Assembly (NCBI RefSeq): GCF_040833995.1
Contig: NZ_CP162137.1
Location: forward strand, 822,001-886,000
Length of the DNA stretch: 64,000 nucleotides
From: Leptospira sp. WS58.C1
GTDB lineage: Bacteria > Spirochaetota > Leptospiria > Leptospirales > Leptospiraceae
Direction of reading: 5' to 3'
In this document: one piece after another, positions 46,444 through 56,218 of the stretch
Layout of the letters: each line of letters opens with the position of its first letter
Position numbering within the stretch: position 1 is the first letter of the stretch
Notes under the pieces: generated by a model
What the model saw: the letters and a program-made list of their open reading frames with translations, nothing else
The model's database searches: none
What the model was told of the DNA's origin: nothing
Made by a program: the position numbers and the translations under genes

Positions 46444-46593
46444 GGGATCGATTCCAATGTTTCTTATCCCCTGAAAAAGGGAAAGTCTTTCCGTTCTGAT
46501 TCTTGTAATCGAAATCTCTAAAATTGTGGACGAATGTGGGGAATTTCGTTAGAAAGGATGCCCAAGAATCGATACAAATAGAAAGAGGTCGCC

Positions 46594-47679
46594 TTGAAAT
46601 TATTCAAAAGAATCCTTATCGTTTTGCTGAGTGTTTTCACTATATTACTTCTGCTGGTTTATTTTTCCACATTCCATCCTTCGGACTTGGAATCGGTACA
46701 AGTAAAATGTGAAGAAGGTGCGCCGAGCCTAGAATCTTCCGAACCGATCAAAGTATTATCTTGGAACGTGCAATATTTCGCAGGAAGGAATAGAGTATTT
46801 TGGTACGATGTTCCGGACGAGACCGGACCGGATACAGGACCTTCTAAAGAAGAGATTAAATCTACTCTTAAAAAAGTGGCGAGTGTGATCTTAGAAAGAG
46901 ATCCGGATTTCGTTTTATTCCAAGAGGTGGATGACGGAGCTAAAAAAACGTACTCGGAAAATCAATCCGAAAGAATTATGCCCTTACTCTCCGATCGATA
47001 TCCATGCCAAACGGAAGCGTTCTATTGGAAGGCGGGTTTTGTTCCTCATCCAAAGATCATGGGCTCTGTGGGGATGAAGCTGACTATATTCAGTAAATAT
47101 AAAATACTTTCCGCGACTCGGCACCAGCTTCCGACACCTCCCGCCGATCCTATTACCAAACAGCTGCAATTAAAACGTGCGATCTTGGAAGCTTCGATAG
47201 ACGTAAAAGATAAAAAACCTCTGATCCTTTTAAACACACATCTGGATGCGTTCTCCATGGGAACCGATACGATGCAAAGGCAGGTTGCATTTATTGAGAA
47301 CTTACTGGATAAATTGGATTCCGAAAAATTAGAATGGATATTAGCGGGGGATTTCAATCTTCTTCCTCCCGGTTTTTCCAGAAAACAATTACATCCTAAT
47401 GGAGCATTCTTTTACAGTGACGATGAGGAAATTGCACCCTTATTCAAAAAATGGGATTCGACCGCAAGTGTGGAAGAATTGAACGGACCAAATCGGGAAA
47501 AATTCTATACTCATGTGCCGAATGATCCTCAGATCGCAAAGCCGGATAGAACGATCGATTATATCTTCTATTCAAAGGGAATAACTAAAAAAGAATACTT
47601 AGTGTTACGGGAAGGAGAAGCCTCCGAATCCAGTGATCATCTTCCCTTAGAGGCGGTATTCTCCTTGGAATCTCGTTAA
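46594..47679 (+). CDS. Endonuclease/exonuclease/phosphatase-family protein, membrane-anchored
   Basis: A 361-residue EEP (DNase I/sphingomyelinase-like) protein. Start is TTG 46594, with AGAGG eight bases upstream; an N-terminal TM or uncleaved signal follows (LIVLLSVFTILLLLVYFS). Catalytic motifs: VLSWNVQYFAG, FVLFQEVDDG, LNTHLDAFSMG, WILAGDFNLLPPG, DRTIDYIFYSKG and SSDHLPLEAVF. Members hydrolyse phosphodiesters (DNA, RNA, sphingomyelin or inositol phosphates); the substrate is not determined. Because it is exported or anchored, a lipid or extracellular substrate is plausible. Confidence 0.88.
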   Translation: MKLFKRILIVLLSVFTILLLLVYFSTFHPSDLESVQVKCEEGAPSLESSEPIKVLSWNVQYFAGRNRVFWYDVPDETGPDTGPSKEEIKSTLKKVASVILERDPDFVLFQEVDDGAKKTYSENQSERIMPLLSDRYPCQTEAFYWKAGFVPHPKIMGSVGMKLTIFSKYKILSATRHQLPTPPADPITKQLQLKRAILEASIDVKDKKPLILLNTHLDAFSMGTDTMQRQVAFIENLLDKLDSEKLEWILAGDFNLLPPGFSRKQLHPNGAFFYSDDEEIAPLFKKWDSTASVEELNGPNREKFYTHVPNDPQIAKPDRTIDYIFYSKGITKKEYLVLREGEASESSDHLPLEAVFSLESR

Positions 47680-47751
47680 TTTTTGATCGGACAAATCCTT
47701 GCTCTTTTCTTAGAGGACAAGAATTTGGAAAAAAACGAAAGATAGGGCATT

Positions 47752-48210
47752 ATGAGACCGTTTAAAATTCTGGGCGTACAACAAATCGCAGTCGGCGGAG
47801 ACAGTAAGGATAAGCTCAAAAAATTTTGGGTGGATACTCTCGGATTGCAGAACATTGGTTCTTTTAGAAGTGAAAAAGAGAACGTAGACGAAGATATCCT
47901 ACAGATGGGCAAAGGCCCCTATGCTGTAGAAGTCGATATCATGGAACCAGTGGATCCGAACAAAAGTCCAAGAGTCAACGATCCGAAGTTAAATCATATC
48001 GGACTTTGGGTGGACGATATCCATAAGGCAGTGGAATGGCTGACTGCACAAGGAGTTCGTTTTACCCCCGGCGGTATTCGCAAAGGAGCCGGAGGTCACG
48101 AAGTGACTTTTATCCATCCTAAAGGGAATGAGGAATTTCCGATCTGCGGAGAAGGGGTTCTTGTAGAACTTGTCCAGGCACCCAAAGAAGTGATCGAAGC
48201 TTTAGGTTAA
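47752..48210 (+). CDS. VOC-superfamily (glyoxalase-fold) protein
   Basis: A 152-residue two-repeat betaalphabetabetabeta protein. Metal-ligand positions look present (VQQIAVGG with Gln, [10 protein letters not shown] with His, and a C-terminal Glu in VLVELVQ). [13 protein letters not shown] is a typical helix-1 segment. It may be a lactoylglutathione-lyase-like, methylmalonyl-CoA-epimerase-like or dioxygenase-type enzyme; the pattern does not decide. It is followed by a bidirectional terminator. Confidence 0.8.
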   Translation: MRPFKILGVQQIAVGGDSKDKLKKFWVDTLGLQNIGSFRSEKENVDEDILQMGKGPYAVEVDIMEPVDPNKSPRVNDPKLNHIGLWVDDIHKAVEWLTAQGVRFTPGGIRKGAGGHEVTFIHPKGNEEFPICGEGVLVELVQAPKEVIEALG

Positions 48211-48218
48211 TAAGAATT

Positions 48219-48248
48219 AAAAAAGGATCTTTTCGGAGATCCTTTTTT
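48219..48248. terminator. Bidirectional rho-independent terminator
   Basis: AAAAAAGGATCT pairs with AGATCCTTTTTT around TTTCGG. The A and T runs make it work for the glyoxalase-fold gene on the plus strand and for the signalling operon (cyclase last) on the minus strand. Confidence 0.9.
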
Positions 48249-48259
48249 GTATATTAGGA

Positions 48260-49732
48260 TTATTTAACGCCTTGCAGAAAGTAAGTGTGCATCGGGCCTT
48301 TTCCTTTAACCTCGATCACACTCCTATCTTCGAAATTATATTTATCTTTTAAGGCAAGAAAAACGGACTCTGAAACATGGATCCTTCCCGTTGCGCCGTG
48401 CGATTCCATCCTAGATGCCGTGTTTACCGAATCACCCCATAGATCGTATACGAATTTATTCTTACCGATCACTCCGGCTACAACCTCGCCGGTATGAAGG
48501 CCAATCCTGACATTAAACTCGAATTCAAGCTCGGGTTTTAATTCATCCAAACGATGTAACATATCTAATGCCGCTTGGGCTGCCTTATGAGCGTGATCTT
48601 CCGTCGGGACTGGAATACCGCCTGCGAGCATATAACAATCGCCGATCGTTTTAATTTTTTCTAATTTATATTTGTCGGCAATCACGTCGAATTCCGTAAA
48701 AATACGATTTAAGATCTCTACAAGCCTGGTTGGAGTTTGTATCTTAGTCGTAAGCTTGGAAAAACCTACAATATCTGCAAAAAGTACGGTAGAAGAAGGG
48801 AAATAATCCGCGATCACTCCTTCTCCTCCTTTTAAACGGTCCGCAATACTTCTTGGTAAAATGTTCAAAAGTAAATTTTCGGACTTTTGTCTTTCTTCTT
48901 CTATACTTTTGTTCAGAACCTCGATCTTTTCCAAAGAATCCTTTAATTCTTTGTTTCTTTTGGAAAGTGTCCTATAAGCATCCGCATTATCCACACCGAT
49001 CGCTACATAGTTTGCCAATGTTCTGAGAATATTCAGCTGGTTGGGCTGGAATGCGTTTTTGGAATAACTGTGAACGGTGAGTATTCCGATTAGACGTTCT
49101 TCCACATGTAGTGGGAAGTATAATGCCGACTGTGAATTTTCTCCGAAATGTTTTCGGATGTCCGCCAAATAATTCGGAAAATCCTTTTCGATATCCAGAG
49201 TGATCAGTTCTTTTTGTTGTTTAACACAATAAGAAGAAGGGTTATCCTCTTCCAAAGAATCCACGGACGGAGCGGGAACATACCTACCGTCTATTACGCA
49301 AAACTTATATTTGATCTCTTTTTTCTCTTCGTCGTAAATACCGAAGGCGAGAACGTCCATAGGAACGATGGACTTGGTATTCTCGTAAACGGATTGTATG
49401 ATAATTTTAGGTTCGAGGGAAGAAGTAATGATCTTTCCGATCTCAGTCACGAGTTTGAGGTCCATATAGGCGGCCTCTAACATTATATTAGAATCGGTTA
49501 ATGCTTCTTGGGTTTTAAGAAGCCTATGCTGAGTGGAGTCCCCGATCTTCATGATCTTTGAAGATTGTTTGAGAAGGGACTCGTAGGATCCTACTAGGGT
49601 TTTTAATTTTTGTTTCGGATCCTCTTTGGTATTCGGATCTTCTAAAAAAGACTGAACGTCCGAGAGAAGTTTAAATTCCTGCTCGAAAAAAGTATTCTGC
49701 TCTTTTGAATTCGAAGTTTCGCTCTTTTCCAC
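48260..49732 (-). CDS. GAF-domain class III adenylate cyclase
   Basis: A 490-residue cytoplasmic protein. A coiled coil at about 20-95 is followed by a GAF domain (about 95-255) and a short signalling helix. The class III cyclase domain runs from about 300 to 490. Metal-binding Asp320 (LFADIVGF) and Asp365 (KTIGDCYM) are present. The purine-selecting pair is Lys361 and Asp430 (YDLWGDSVN), as in adenylate rather than guanylate cyclases; Asn437 and Arg441 complete the active site. It should make cAMP. It is last in an operon with a SiaC protein, a SiaB kinase and a kinase-phosphatase, the position where Pseudomonas has a diguanylate cyclase (SiaD). Its activity may therefore be set by the SiaC-like protein. 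Confidence 0.92.
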   Translation of the reverse strand: MEKSETSNSKEQNTFFEQEFKLLSDVQSFLEDPNTKEDPKQKLKTLVGSYESLLKQSSKIMKIGDSTQHRLLKTQEALTDSNIMLEAAYMDLKLVTEIGKIITSSLEPKIIIQSVYENTKSIVPMDVLAFGIYDEEKKEIKYKFCVIDGRYVPAPSVDSLEEDNPSSYCVKQQKELITLDIEKDFPNYLADIRKHFGENSQSALYFPLHVEERLIGILTVHSYSKNAFQPNQLNILRTLANYVAIGVDNADAYRTLSKRNKELKDSLEKIEVLNKSIEEERQKSENLLLNILPRSIADRLKGGEGVIADYFPSSTVLFADIVGFSKLTTKIQTPTRLVEILNRIFTEFDVIADKYKLEKIKTIGDCYMLAGGIPVPTEDHAHKAAQAALDMLHRLDELKPELEFEFNVRIGLHTGEVVAGVIGKNKFVYDLWGDSVNTASRMESHGATGRIHVSESVFLALKDKYNFEDRSVIEVKGKGPMHTYFLQGVK

Positions 49733-49752
49733 TTTTCCGCACGAAAGAAATC

Positions 49753-50127
49753 TTATTTATAAGATTTCATTTTGAAAGGTAGGGACAAATCGGAAGAGAA
49801 TTCCTCTCCGGTTTCCTGCATGTCTTCGTCGTCTTCTTTATAGAGCCACTCGACTTCCACCTTTCCGCCTTTGTCATGATACTTCTGGAGATTGTCCAAA
49901 ATATCCATGATCACTTTGGAAGAGCTGGTGTTAAAATAATCCATTTGAAAACGGAACTGGATCTGTTTGCCTGTCGTCTGGATTGCGGTCAACCAGTCAA
50001 AGACAGGTTTGTAAAACGCCATTGCGTTTTCCGGATAGGATTCTCCGATAATTTCCGCGAGCCCCTTGTCCGATTCTAAGATGATTTCCGGTGAAGTTTT
50101 AGTCTGTTGTATATGTAAGGATTCCAT
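49753..50127 (-). CDS. SiaC-family regulatory phosphoprotein
   Basis: A 124-residue protein of the SiaC (DUF1987) family. The key segment FQMDYFNTSSSKVIMDIL is intact, with Thr67 at the position phosphorylated in Pseudomonas SiaC (YFNTSS). In that system unphosphorylated SiaC binds and activates the cyclase SiaD, while SiaB phosphorylates and SiaA dephosphorylates it. The gene lies two bases after the SiaB-type kinase gene and 20 before the cyclase gene. A direct SiaC-cyclase interaction here is inferred from the gene order. Confidence 0.9.
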   Translation of the reverse strand: MESLHIQQTKTSPEIILESDKGLAEIIGESYPENAMAFYKPVFDWLTAIQTTGKQIQFRFQMDYFNTSSSKVIMDILDNLQKYHDKGGKVEVEWLYKEDDEDMQETGEEFSSDLSLPFKMKSYK

Positions 50128-50129
50128 GA

Positions 50130-50690
50130 TTAGTTTTCCTTCGTAAAGAATGCGGAGATTGTAAAAAAGGATAGTTTGCCATCCAATTTGTCGAAACGAA
50201 ATACCAGAGGCCCGTCCGACTTCCTGGCAATATCGATTAATCCCACACCTGCTCCTTTGCTATCTTCCGGCCTCTCCGATCTAAGTTGCTGTTGGTAGAA
50301 GGACTTTAATTCGTCCTTACTCATGGAGTTGATTTTTTGTATCCTTTCGGTCAAAAACTCGATCTTCTCGTTTAGTACCAAATTTCCCGAAGCAACATGG
50401 TAGCCAACCGAATTTTCCCTAACTATGAGGATCCCTACGCCTGCATCTTTCTGCTCTTCATTAATTTTTCGCTCGGCGGAGTAGTGCAGCATATTTTGCG
50501 CTAGTTCAATAAAAACGGCGAAAATTTTCTTAATTTTAGATTCCGTGCTTAAAGAAGTCCGGATCATTGATCCCAACTCGGTCAGAACTTCCTGGGACAG
50601 TCTGCCCTTAAAGGATACGAGCAGGTTGTATTCGCTGGTTTCCTGATAAGTCTTAAATAGATTTATGACTTCATTTTCCATCATCAGCAT
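50130..50690 (-). CDS. SiaB-family protein kinase
   Basis: About 183-186 residues; the first ATG is probably not the true start, because the SD GGAAG sits too close to it; the third or fourth codon (M at 50684 or 50681) is better spaced. It is of the SiaB/DUF6272 type: the N-box is IELAQNMLHYSAER (Glu62, Asn66) and the G-box is SKGAGVGLIDIARKS, features of HATPase-fold anti-sigma-factor-like kinases. It should phosphorylate the SiaC protein encoded next. A second copy lies at 62602-63141. Confidence 0.9.
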   Translation of the reverse strand: MLMMENEVINLFKTYQETSEYNLLVSFKGRLSQEVLTELGSMIRTSLSTESKIKKIFAVFIELAQNMLHYSAERKINEEQKDAGVGILIVRENSVGYHVASGNLVLNEKIEFLTERIQKINSMSKDELKSFYQQQLRSERPEDSKGAGVGLIDIARKSDGPLVFRFDKLDGKLSFFTISAFFTKEN

Positions 50691-50713
50691 CTTCCTTTTT
50701 CAGAAACATCTCC

Positions 50714-53700
50714 TTATCTTCCCCCCAATATTACACCGACTAGTGTTATGTCGTCCCGCTGTGCCTCTCCGTTTTGATGGGCTAACAGGAAGGATTCTAA
50801 ACGTTCTTTTTGTTCTTCGCCGGAAAGATGTTCGATTCCGCTTAAGAAGTTTAGTAACCCTTTGGTACCGATTTTTTGTCGGTCCGGATTCGGCTGATCC
50901 ATAAAGCCGTCCGTGGTTAAGTAAACACTCGTACGTATTCCTTTTTCCAAGGGAATGGAGTGTGTTGTAAATTTTCGCGTTTCTTCTTTTTGCCTTCCGC
51001 CGATCGAGAATCTATCACCTTTAATTTCGGTCAAGACTCCGCCTTTTCCAATAAAAATAGGCCGTTTTGCTCCCGCAAAGTATAAATTGTTTCCTTCAAT
51101 CTTTAATAAACAAAGATCCATTCCGTCCCTAGAATTCGTTTGGTCCATGTCCTGTTTGAGAGCCTGCCTGACTTTTTTATGTAAATGTTCTAAAATAGAT
51201 CCCGGATCGGTAATACCGATTTCGTTTACGATCTGATTAAGCAAAGTATTTCCGATCATGGACATAAGAGCTCCCGGCACTCCGTGGCCGGTACAATCGA
51301 CGGATGCGATATATATTGCATCTTCCTGTTTTGAAAACCAGTAAAAATCTCCTGATACAATATCTTTCGGGCGGAATACCACAAAATAATCGGAAAGTGC
51401 ACCTCCCAATACTTCAGAAGAAGGTAAAATTGCCTGCTGGATATTCAAGGAATATGTAATACTGTCCGTAATATGCTGGTTTTTTAATGCCAGATCATCG
51501 TTGGCCTGAGCTAATTCTTTGGTTCTTTCGGCGACCTTACTTTCCAAATTCGCGTAAAGTAACGCGTTATCGATGGATATCGCGGCCTGCGAGGATAGAA
51601 TGGAGATAGTCTGGAGCCTATCCGAAGTGAATGCAGCCTCGGAAAGATTATTCTCCAAATATAATATACCGATCAGTTCTCCTTGTTTGATGATCGGAGA
51701 ACATAGAACGGATTTTGTTTTCCTTTCTCTAATATACGGATCCTTGTTGAACTTCTCATCTGCGAAAGCGTTTCTGAGCACCAGATCCTCTTTGGTCCTT
51801 TCCACATAGTAGATAACGCTGATAGGTAAATTTTTACTTTCTTGGATCGGAATTCCTTGGAGGACTCTGATCTCATCGTCCGTCGTACTTCCTTCCGCTT
51901 CTACGAATAGTTTTCCGTCCCTTCGTAGGATCATGACCCCTTTTTCCGCACCCACGTTCTCTATGGAAATCTGCATTAAAGTATCCAATAAGGACTCTAG
52001 TTTGATCTCTCCGGAGATCGCAGTGGAACTTTTCAGGATGGATTGGAAGTCCAGGGTCTGACCGGAATATACTTCCGTAGCGGAAGCGGTCCTGGTGCTT
52101 AAGGTCCCCATGGTGCGGGTAGTGCGGAAAGTATCTCTTCCTTTTTCTCGGATGAATTCCGGGAACTTGGTTTTGAGGAGTTCCTGCTTTTTAGTCGCTC
52201 CCCATCTTCCGTATTTTTGGTAAGCTTCCGCGATATATTGGGATCCGATTTTGGCGCTTCCTTTGGAGAACCAGAATTTGGATGCCAGTTCCGCGGCTAA
52301 AGCCTCATCGTTGTAATATTCGTTTTTACCCGCGAGTTGAACCGCTTGCTCGTAGGTTTTCGCTGCTTTCCAGTTTTTGTATTCTAGTCTTGCAAGTTCC
52401 GCTTCTACCAATAGATATTTATGTTCGAAATTTTCAGGGGCGCTTTCGGAAAGGACTTTTAGTTTCTGTTGATTCTTCTTGATCCTTTCCAAGAATTTTA
52501 CTTTTTGTTCTTGGGTAGAAAGTTTATAATTCGCAGCCATTGCGAGAGAATGCAGATACCCGTGCTCTTCCACCGCTATTTGACCTGAAATGAATCCGAG
52601 CATACTTTCGGATTCTTCCAATTCTTTTAACGCGCTTTCTGCTTCTCCATAGCTAAGTAACGTTCTCGCCTTCATAATCTTGAAAAGACAGACCGGGAAA
52701 GGACTTTGGTGAGAATTACATAATTCTATATAATCTTTCTCATCCATTTCCTCGATGGAAAATTCCAAATGAGAAGGAGTTTTTCCTCTCAGGTTGGAAA
52801 CCACCAGTGCGGATGCGAGAACCGTATCTATCGCTAAGTTGTTCTTTACCTTACGAGTGAATTTTAATAGTCCATCTATTTTAGGTTTTACTAATTCTAG
52901 ATTTTTGGACTGAAGGACAACATTGACTGCGTCGTTCATGGCGCAATAACCGCCATGCAGGAATTCCCCGGATTCTAAGCTGGCTTGGATCCCTCTATGG
53001 TTGATCTCTTCCGAGTATTTTAAATGTCTTACGAACGGAGTCGTGTAGTTTGCGAGAATATTCGCTGCCTTCGTGATCCCGCTCGGGTTCTTGTATTTTT
53101 CACTCACCTTGACCGCGAGTTCCGCAAATTCGTAACCTTTTCTATATTGTTGGAAACCCGAAGTGAGAAGGATCGCATACATGGAATATCCGTACGGATC
53201 GGAAAGGTTCCCGTACTTCAAGAATAGGTTCACCATTTTTAAGGAAACAATCGGGAAAAGGGACAATGCAAAATTGTAAACGGTTGGGATGGCGCTAATC
53301 AAAAGGTTCACTGCCATGATCTGTTCCTGTTTTTGGATCAGTGGGAGGTCCAACAAAGAATCTACCGTCTTTCCTTCCAAGGCTTTGTTTACGATCTCTA
53401 TCTCTTCCCCCGTTACTTTTTCATGATCCTTTTCAGGAATATCCACACCTAATGGTTGGAGCGCCTTTATGATCATCGGAAGAGCGAGGTCGAATTTTCC
53501 AAGGGCGGAATATTGGATAATGAGCAGGTTACAAGCATCCGCCTTTTCGATCGGAGATCTTGCATATTTTAAAAGTGTATCTATCGTCTTTTGGGAATCC
53601 TCGAAGTTCCCGGTCAGATATTGGGTTTCGCCTAACTCTCTGAAGATGGAGTAACAAAGATCGTACTTGGCGTTCCAAAGAGCGTCATCCCCTTTGGAAG

Positions 53701-56089
53701 CCTCCGGAAGAAGGAAGAGCAATTCCCTGGCTTTTGCGATATAGGAAAGAGCCGGTTTGTAAGCCGTGGAGTTTTTGGCCTTCTTTCCTGCGATCAGATC
53801 CAATTGGGCCAGTTTTAGTTTTTCCGCCGGTTCGGTAATTAGCCCGGAGCCGATATTCATGTGATTTGCAATATCGAAAATATTGTCTTCGATATGTTTA
53901 GGGTCCGCTCCTTCCAATAGGAATCTTCCCAATTGTAAGCGGATCTTTTTTTTCTTTTCTTCTTCTATAATTTCATACGCCGCTTGTTGGACCCTATCGT
54001 GTTGGAATCGGAAGGTGACCGTTTTTGCGGTCTGGTAATTTTTTTCCTTATTCGCTTCCGTTTCCTCGAACGATTCCGCAAGGCGATAGTTTTCCCCGAT
54101 CGGCACAATCAATTCTTCCGCGATGGTCTCCTGTAAGGAACGAAGCGCGGTTTTATAATCCGTTTCTAAAATCCTAGTCAAAAGAGCCAAATCAAAACTG
54201 CTCCCTATACATGCCGCCAATTCCAAGGTTTCTTGGATCTTAGGTGAAAGTTTCCGGATCCTATTCACTAAAAGTTCTACTACGTTATCCGAAATCTTAG
54301 TATTCCGGATCTTGGTGATATCCCATTTCCAGATTCCTTCGCCCGGTTTTCCGGAACCATGATCGAAATAGACCGAGTCTTCCTTGGCGAGTTGTTTCAG
54401 AAGTTCCCCGATAAAGAATGGGTTTCCTCCGGTTTTGGAATGTACGATTTCCGCAAATTCGGAGGTTTTATCTTCCGAAGTATAAAGGCTGTCCGAGAGT
54501 AATTGTCTTACGTCCTTTAATGCCAAAGGTTGGAGTACGATCTTATAAGGATCCAATCCTTCCTTTTCCAGCGTATCCAGCAATACTTGGAAAGGATGGG
54601 AAGAATCCACTTCGTTGTCCCTGTATGCTAATATGATGAAAAGGTAATTTACGGTTACGTCTTCCATCAGATTTTTGAGAAGTTCTAAGGAAGCGGTATC
54701 CGCCCATTGCATATCGTCCAGGAAAATTGCAAGAGGATGGTCGGGACTTGCAAAAACCTTAATGAAGTTTTGGAATACTATGTAAAAACGGTTTGCGTTC
54801 TCTTGAGGTCCAAGTTCCGGAACAGGATCCTGTTTACCTATAATGATCTCCAATTCCGGGATCACGTCCGTGACCACTTTTCCGTTGGCGCCTACCGCTT
54901 TTTTGATCTTACTCTTCCATGCCTCGATCCTTTCCGGAGATTCGGTCAGGATCAATTCCACCAAACTGGAGAACACTTGGATGATGGCGGAGAAGGGGAG
55001 GTTCCGATTGTACTGGTCGAACTTACCCGAGATGAAATAACCTTTGGATTCGGTGAGAGGTTTATTGATTTCCTTAACAAGTGAGGATTTTCCCACACCG
55101 GAGTAACCTCCGATCAAAACCATTCTGGATCTTCCGTTTGTGGCAACGGATTTGAATTCTTCCAAAAGAGTTTTAATATACTCATCCCTTCCGTATAGTT
55201 TCTGAGGGATCTTGAATTCCGTGGAGAAATCCGTTTGGGCGAGAGGGAAAGGAGGGAAGTCTGTTTTTTCTTTCCAGAGAGCGTATGCTTTTTCCAGATC
55301 TCCCTGGAGTCCCCTTGCCGTCTGGTATCTATCTTCCGCATTTTTTGCTAGAAGTTTCATTACGATCTCTGAAAGTACGGTAGGGATTTCGGATCTTACT
55401 TCTTTCGGAGAAGCGGGGATTTTTGCCAAATGGGAATGTACTAATTGTAGAAGATCGTCTCCGTCGAACGGTAACTTTCCAAGAAGCATCTCGTAGTAAG
55501 TGATCCCCAAAGAATAAAAATCACTTCTGTAATCTACCGAACGGTTCATTCTTCCGGTTTGCTCCGGAGAAACATAGTGGATGGAACCTTCTAGGATATT
55601 CGGAGCGGACCAAGAAGTTTCCTCCTTATTCAGTCTGGTGGAAATTCCGAAATCTATGATCCGGATCTGTTTTTCATCCTTATTGAATATTATATTCTCA
55701 GGTTTTAAGTCCTTGTGTATGATCTTTTTGGAATGTATCTCGCTTAATCTTTCCGCGAGTTGGATGGCGATCGGGAAAAAATCCGAAAGAGTCATCGGCT
55801 TTTTGGAGATAAAATCCTTTAAAGAACCTCCAGGCACGAAGTCCATAAAAAGTGCGAATCCGTCTTGGAGTTTTTCGAACTTGATAGGTTTAACAAAATA
55901 ACCGGAGGAAAGTAAATTCAGGATCTCGAATTCGTTCCTAAGATTGACCACCGATGGATGTAATTCATCCAATACCGGAAGAAATTTGATGATAACGGAC
56001 TTACTGTCCTCTTTGCGGACAGCTTTATAAACTTCGGACGCAGATTCGGCATTCAGTCTTTCTTTTAGTTCGAACCCAGTTACGATCAT
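50714..56089 (-). CDS. Ser/Thr kinase-AAA ATPase-GAF-SpoIIE phosphatase
   Basis: A 1791-residue multi-domain signalling protein, the largest gene here. Residues 1-275: Hanks-type kinase with VIIKF (Lys35), HKDLKPEN (Asp127) and DFG (Asp146). About 295-570: AAA_16-type ATPase, Walker A GYSGVGKS (328-335). About 600-1350: a helical, partly TPR-like regulatory region. About 1390-1550: GAF domain (SILSSQAAISIDNALLY at its end). About 1560-1600: coiled coil. About 1600-1791: PP2C/SpoIIE phosphatase with DIVSGDFYWF, VDCTGHGVPGALMSMIG and VYLTTDGFMDQPN. The last domain is of the SiaA/RsbU type and could dephosphorylate the SiaC protein. First gene of the operon; 23 bases separate it from the SiaB gene. 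Confidence 0.93.
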   Translation of the reverse strand: MIVTGFELKERLNAESASEVYKAVRKEDSKSVIIKFLPVLDELHPSVVNLRNEFEILNLLSSGYFVKPIKFEKLQDGFALFMDFVPGGSLKDFISKKPMTLSDFFPIAIQLAERLSEIHSKKIIHKDLKPENIIFNKDEKQIRIIDFGISTRLNKEETSWSAPNILEGSIHYVSPEQTGRMNRSVDYRSDFYSLGITYYEMLLGKLPFDGDDLLQLVHSHLAKIPASPKEVRSEIPTVLSEIVMKLLAKNAEDRYQTARGLQGDLEKAYALWKEKTDFPPFPLAQTDFSTEFKIPQKLYGRDEYIKTLLEEFKSVATNGRSRMVLIGGYSGVGKSSLVKEINKPLTESKGYFISGKFDQYNRNLPFSAIIQVFSSLVELILTESPERIEAWKSKIKKAVGANGKVVTDVIPELEIIIGKQDPVPELGPQENANRFYIVFQNFIKVFASPDHPLAIFLDDMQWADTASLELLKNLMEDVTVNYLFIILAYRDNEVDSSHPFQVLLDTLEKEGLDPYKIVLQPLALKDVRQLLSDSLYTSEDKTSEFAEIVHSKTGGNPFFIGELLKQLAKEDSVYFDHGSGKPGEGIWKWDITKIRNTKISDNVVELLVNRIRKLSPKIQETLELAACIGSSFDLALLTRILETDYKTALRSLQETIAEELIVPIGENYRLAESFEETEANKEKNYQTAKTVTFRFQHDRVQQAAYEIIEEEKKKKIRLQLGRFLLEGADPKHIEDNIFDIANHMNIGSGLITEPAEKLKLAQLDLIAGKKAKNSTAYKPALSYIAKARELLFLLPEASKGDDALWNAKYDLCYSIFRELGETQYLTGNFEDSQKTIDTLLKYARSPIEKADACNLLIIQYSALGKFDLALPMIIKALQPLGVDIPEKDHEKVTGEEIEIVNKALEGKTVDSLLDLPLIQKQEQIMAVNLLISAIPTVYNFALSLFPIVSLKMVNLFLKYGNLSDPYGYSMYAILLTSGFQQYRKGYEFAELAVKVSEKYKNPSGITKAANILANYTTPFVRHLKYSEEINHRGIQASLESGEFLHGGYCAMNDAVNVVLQSKNLELVKPKIDGLLKFTRKVKNNLAIDTVLASALVVSNLRGKTPSHLEFSIEEMDEKDYIELCNSHQSPFPVCLFKIMKARTLLSYGEAESALKELEESESMLGFISGQIAVEEHGYLHSLAMAANYKLSTQEQKVKFLERIKKNQQKLKVLSESAPENFEHKYLLVEAELARLEYKNWKAAKTYEQAVQLAGKNEYYNDEALAAELASKFWFSKGSAKIGSQYIAEAYQKYGRWGATKKQELLKTKFPEFIREKGRDTFRTTRTMGTLSTRTASATEVYSGQTLDFQSILKSSTAISGEIKLESLLDTLMQISIENVGAEKGVMILRRDGKLFVEAEGSTTDDEIRVLQGIPIQESKNLPISVIYYVERTKEDLVLRNAFADEKFNKDPYIRERKTKSVLCSPIIKQGELIGILYLENNLSEAAFTSDRLQTISILSSQAAISIDNALLYANLESKVAERTKELAQANDDLALKNQHITDSITYSLNIQQAILPSSEVLGGALSDYFVVFRPKDIVSGDFYWFSKQEDAIYIASVDCTGHGVPGALMSMIGNTLLNQIVNEIGITDPGSILEHLHKKVRQALKQDMDQTNSRDGMDLCLLKIEGNNLYFAGAKRPIFIGKGGVLTEIKGDRFSIGGRQKEETRKFTTHSIPLEKGIRTSVYLTTDGFMDQPNPDRQKIGTKGLLNFLSGIEHLSGEEQKERLESFLLAHQNGEAQRDDITLVGVILGGR

Positions 56090-56218
56090 CCTTCTACTTC
56101 ACCTTTATTTTTATAGTCCATTCCGAAGACCAAGGCATTCGATAAAATTCGGTCTTGTTCTTCGGGAGCCTGGACCTTTCGGGACAGACCCTAATATATT
56201 ATTCTAAATATCGAATTT

